Positions 10,354 to 12,406 of a DNA stretch of 12,406 nucleotides are shown here, one piece after another (within the stretch, counting starts at the first letter, position 1; each line of letters opens with the position of its first letter). Made by a program: the position numbers and the translations under genes. The notes under the pieces are model-generated. The model saw nothing but the letters and a program-made list of their open reading frames with translations. It was not told where the DNA came from and searched no databases. This stretch comes from Patescibacteria group bacterium. GTDB lineage: Bacteria; Patescibacteriota; Minisyncoccia; Minisyncoccales; JAHIOY01. Location: assembly GCA_018894495.1 (NCBI GenBank), contig JAHIOY010000053.1, forward strand, positions 1 through 12,406. Reading direction: 5' to 3'.

Positions 10354-12256
10354 CTTTATATTCTCCTTCCTCCGATTTTGGTCCTTGTCCTTGTTCTGGC
10401 GGTCCGCCGGCTGGCGGATTGTCGCCGCCTTTTTGATACATTTGAGCTCCAATTTTCTGAATTGCTTGAGATAAATCAGAGCTTTTGGTTTTTATCTCCT
10501 CTATATTATCACCATCTTTAACTTTTTTCAACGCTTCAATTTTTTCCGCAACTTCTTTTTTTACTTCTGGCGAGACCTTCTCGCCGAGCTCGGTCAAGGT
10601 TTTTTCCGACGTATAAGCCAAATTGTCGGCTAAATTTTTGGCTTCGCTCAATTCCCGTTTCTTTTTATCTTCTCCAGCATGCAGTTCGGCTTCTTTTTTC
10701 ATTTTTTCCACTTCTTCTTTTGAAAGACCAATTGAACCCTCAATTCTGATTGACTGAGACCTGTTCGTTGCTTTGTCTTTTGCCGTGGCTTTTAAAATTC
10801 CATTGGCATCTACGTCAAAAGTCACTTCAACTTGGGGCATGCCTCTCGGAGCAGGCGGAAGACCGGTCAAAATGAATTTGCCCAAAGACCTGTTATCAGC
10901 CGCCATTGGTCTTTCTCCCTGTAAAACATTGATTTCAACCGAGGTCTGACTATCAGCCGCGGTTGAAAAAATCTGGGTTTTGGCGGTTGGAATAGTTGTA
11001 TTTTTGGCAATCATTGGGGTGCTCACTCCTCCCAGGGTCTCAATTCCCAAGGAAAGCGGCAGAACGTCCAAAAGCAAAACGCTTTTTATCTCGCCTTCCG
11101 GCGCTCGGCCTTCTTTTTGGGCTCTTAAAATTTCGGCCTGAATCGCGGCTCCCATTGCCACCACTTCTTCCGGGTTTAACTCTTTATTGGCTTCTTTGCC
11201 AAAAAAGTTTTTAACTTCTTCTCTGATTTTTGGAATCAAAGTTGTGCCGCCAACCAAAATCATTTCATCAATTTCTTTTTTTGAGAGCTTTACTTCCGCC
11301 AATGTTTTTTTAGTCCGCTCAATTGACCTTTCAACCAAATCGCGGGTTAAATCGTCAAATTTAGCCCTGTTCAATTTATATAAAAGATGTTTGGGGCCGG
11401 CGCTATCCGCAGAAATAAAAGGCAGGTTAATTTCTGTTTCCAGGGTGGACGACAATTCAATTTTCGCCCTTTCAGCCGCATCTTTAACTCTTTGCAAAGC
11501 CAAAGCGTCTTTTGATAAATCAATCCCCTGCTCTTTTTTAAATTGCTCAACAACCCAGCCAATCAGCCGCTGGTCAAAATCTTCTCCTCCTAAATGCGGC
11601 TCGCCGCCCGTAGCCAAAACCTCAACCGTGTCCGGGGCAGTATTTAAAATTGTTACGTCAAAAGTCCCGCCGCCAAAATCATAGACTAAAACCTTTTCTG
11701 CTCGCTTTTTTCCAAGTCCGTAAATCAAAGCCGCTGCGGTTGGCTCGTTAATAATTCTCAAAACATTAAATCCGGCGATTTCTCCGGCTGTTTTCGTCGC
11801 TTTTCTCTGAGAATCGTCAAAATTAGCCGGGCAGGTAATTACCACGTCGGTTACTTTCTCGCCCAATTTTTCTTCGGCATCCGCTTTTATTTTCTGCAGA
11901 ATCTGCGAAGAAATCTCAATCGGCGTGTACCACTTTTCCCCCATTTTTACCTCCACTCCGCCGTCAGCTCTTTCTCTGGTTTCGTAGGGCAGACGTTTTA
12001 ATTCTTTTTGAACTTCCGGGTCTGAAAATCTCCGACCAATAAATCTTTTAACGGCAAAAATGGTATTTTTGGGATTAGTTACGGATTGCCTTTTGGCTAA
12101 ATCCCCTACCAATCGTTCGCCGCTTTTTGACAACGCCACAAGAGAAGGGATTAAAACCGACCCTTCTCGCGATTCAATGCATTTTGACTCGCCTTGCAAA
12201 ATGCTCGCCATTTTTGAAATTGATGTGCCTAAATCAATACCTAATATCTTGGACAT
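10346..12256 (-). CDS. dnaK: Chaperone DnaK (Hsp70)
   Basis: This 636-residue Hsp70 binds and releases unfolded proteins in an ATP cycle driven by DnaJ and GrpE. The nucleotide domain holds GIDLGT (6-11), VVITCPANFDDSQRKAT, INEPTAAALIYG, VYDFGGGTFDVTIL and ILVGGTTLIPKI. The interdomain linker is VLLLDVLPLSLGIETLGG, and the beta substrate-binding domain includes GERPMAADNRSLGKFILTGLPPAPRG. A helical lid is followed by a Gly/Pro-rich tail ending SEEGEYKEK. Length matches normal DnaK. Odd points: the first phosphate loop reads GTSISKM where most DnaKs have GTTNSxV, and the following EGSVLIPS replaces the usual EGxRTTPS, so the first ~50 residues are divergent while the rest is conventional. It lies between grpE and dnaJ on the same strand; no HrcA/CIRCE operator is in view. 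Confidence 0.97.
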   Translation of the reverse strand: MSKILGIDLGTSISKMASILQGESKCIESREGSVLIPSLVALSKSGERLVGDLAKRQSVTNPKNTIFAVKRFIGRRFSDPEVQKELKRLPYETRERADGGVEVKMGEKWYTPIEISSQILQKIKADAEEKLGEKVTDVVITCPANFDDSQRKATKTAGEIAGFNVLRIINEPTAAALIYGLGKKRAEKVLVYDFGGGTFDVTILNTAPDTVEVLATGGEPHLGGEDFDQRLIGWVVEQFKKEQGIDLSKDALALQRVKDAAERAKIELSSTLETEINLPFISADSAGPKHLLYKLNRAKFDDLTRDLVERSIERTKKTLAEVKLSKKEIDEMILVGGTTLIPKIREEVKNFFGKEANKELNPEEVVAMGAAIQAEILRAQKEGRAPEGEIKSVLLLDVLPLSLGIETLGGVSTPMIAKNTTIPTAKTQIFSTAADSQTSVEINVLQGERPMAADNRSLGKFILTGLPPAPRGMPQVEVTFDVDANGILKATAKDKATNRSQSIRIEGSIGLSKEEVEKMKKEAELHAGEDKKKRELSEAKNLADNLAYTSEKTLTELGEKVSPEVKKEVAEKIEALKKVKDGDNIEEIKTKSSDLSQAIQKIGAQMYQKGGDNPPAGGPPEQGQGPKSEEGEYKEK

Positions 12257-12264
12257 ATAACTAT

Positions 12265-12338
12265 CAACGAATAACGAATTTATTACGAATTTGCGAATAA
12301 ACGAATTCGTATATTCGTAACTGATTCGATATTCGTTG
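12265..12338. repeat. ACGAAT-type inverted repeat between grpE and dnaK
   Basis: CAACGAATA (12265-12273) and TATTCGTTG (12330-12338) are exact inverted ends. Between them ACGAAT words recur on the left and ATTCGT words on the right, with the palindrome ACGAATTCGT near the centre. It fills most of the 86-nt gap and would form a long hairpin in the operon mRNA, possibly separating grpE and dnaK expression levels. Confidence 0.65.
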
Positions 12339-12342
12339 ATTT

Positions 12343-12406
12343 TTATTTAACGACTTTTACTCTGGCTGGTCTCAGAACCTTGCCCTGTATTTTATACCCT
12401 TTTTGG
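12343..12406 (-). CDS. grpE: GrpE, C-terminal end (cut by window edge)
   Basis: The minus strand reads QKGYKIQGKVLRPARVKVVK then TAA (12343-12345). This is the conserved end of GrpE (GYxLxxRVLRPAxVxV), the nucleotide-exchange factor that releases ADP from DnaK. Only about 20 codons are in the window. Position directly before dnaK on the same strand supports the call and the operon order grpE-dnaK-dnaJ. Confidence 0.9.
   Translation of the reverse strand, partial: QKGYKIQGKVLRPARVKVVK

Overview
The window looks like a piece of an AT-rich bacterial genome, most likely a Patescibacteria/CPR (Parcubacteria-like) lineage. That is an inference from: a very large threonine-rich anchored surface protein carrying modules I associate with that group; few visible Shine-Dalgarno sequences; a tRNA without encoded CCA; and an unusual density of small palindromic or dispersed repeats between and inside genes. 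The genetic code appears standard, because TGA ends two genes (aguB and aguA), so the UGA-to-Gly code of some CPR is not in use here.

Layout. Positions 97-3420 (minus strand) hold one surface-protein reading frame interrupted by two in-frame stops (TAA at 877-879, TAG at 286-288), so it is probably a decaying gene. The first stop lies beside a 68-nt plus-strand sequence that folds like the tRNA-like domain of tmRNA or like tRNA-Ala (802-869). Three copies of an ACGCTGA-containing mini-element and a 26-bp palindrome also sit in or next to this gene. Positions 3539-4519 hold a small MerR-type DNA-binding protein with a good promoter, a near-consensus promoter reading into an intrinsic terminator (a candidate RNA of about 57 nt), and a convergent NYN-domain nuclease gene.

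Positions 4589-5770 are a scar: the C-terminal end of an agmatinase gene, a Y1/HUH REP-associated transposase bracketed by two related perfect palindromes, and a degraded C-terminal end of dinB (DNA polymerase IV). Immediately after comes an intact plus-strand aguB-aguA pair that converts agmatine to putrescine in two steps. It overlaps tail-to-tail with a deoxyhypusine-synthase-like gene that probably uses putrescine to make a longer polyamine. The broken agmatinase and the intact aguA/aguB perform alternative versions of the same conversion, which suggests one route replaced the other at a polyamine locus.

The right third holds tRNA-Lys(UUU) and the chaperone cluster grpE (3' end only)-dnaK-dnaJ, all on the minus strand. 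Long imperfect inverted repeats lie between grpE and dnaK and downstream of dnaJ. DnaK, DnaJ and GrpE form the Hsp70 folding machine; no heat-shock operator is visible because the operon start lies beyond the window.
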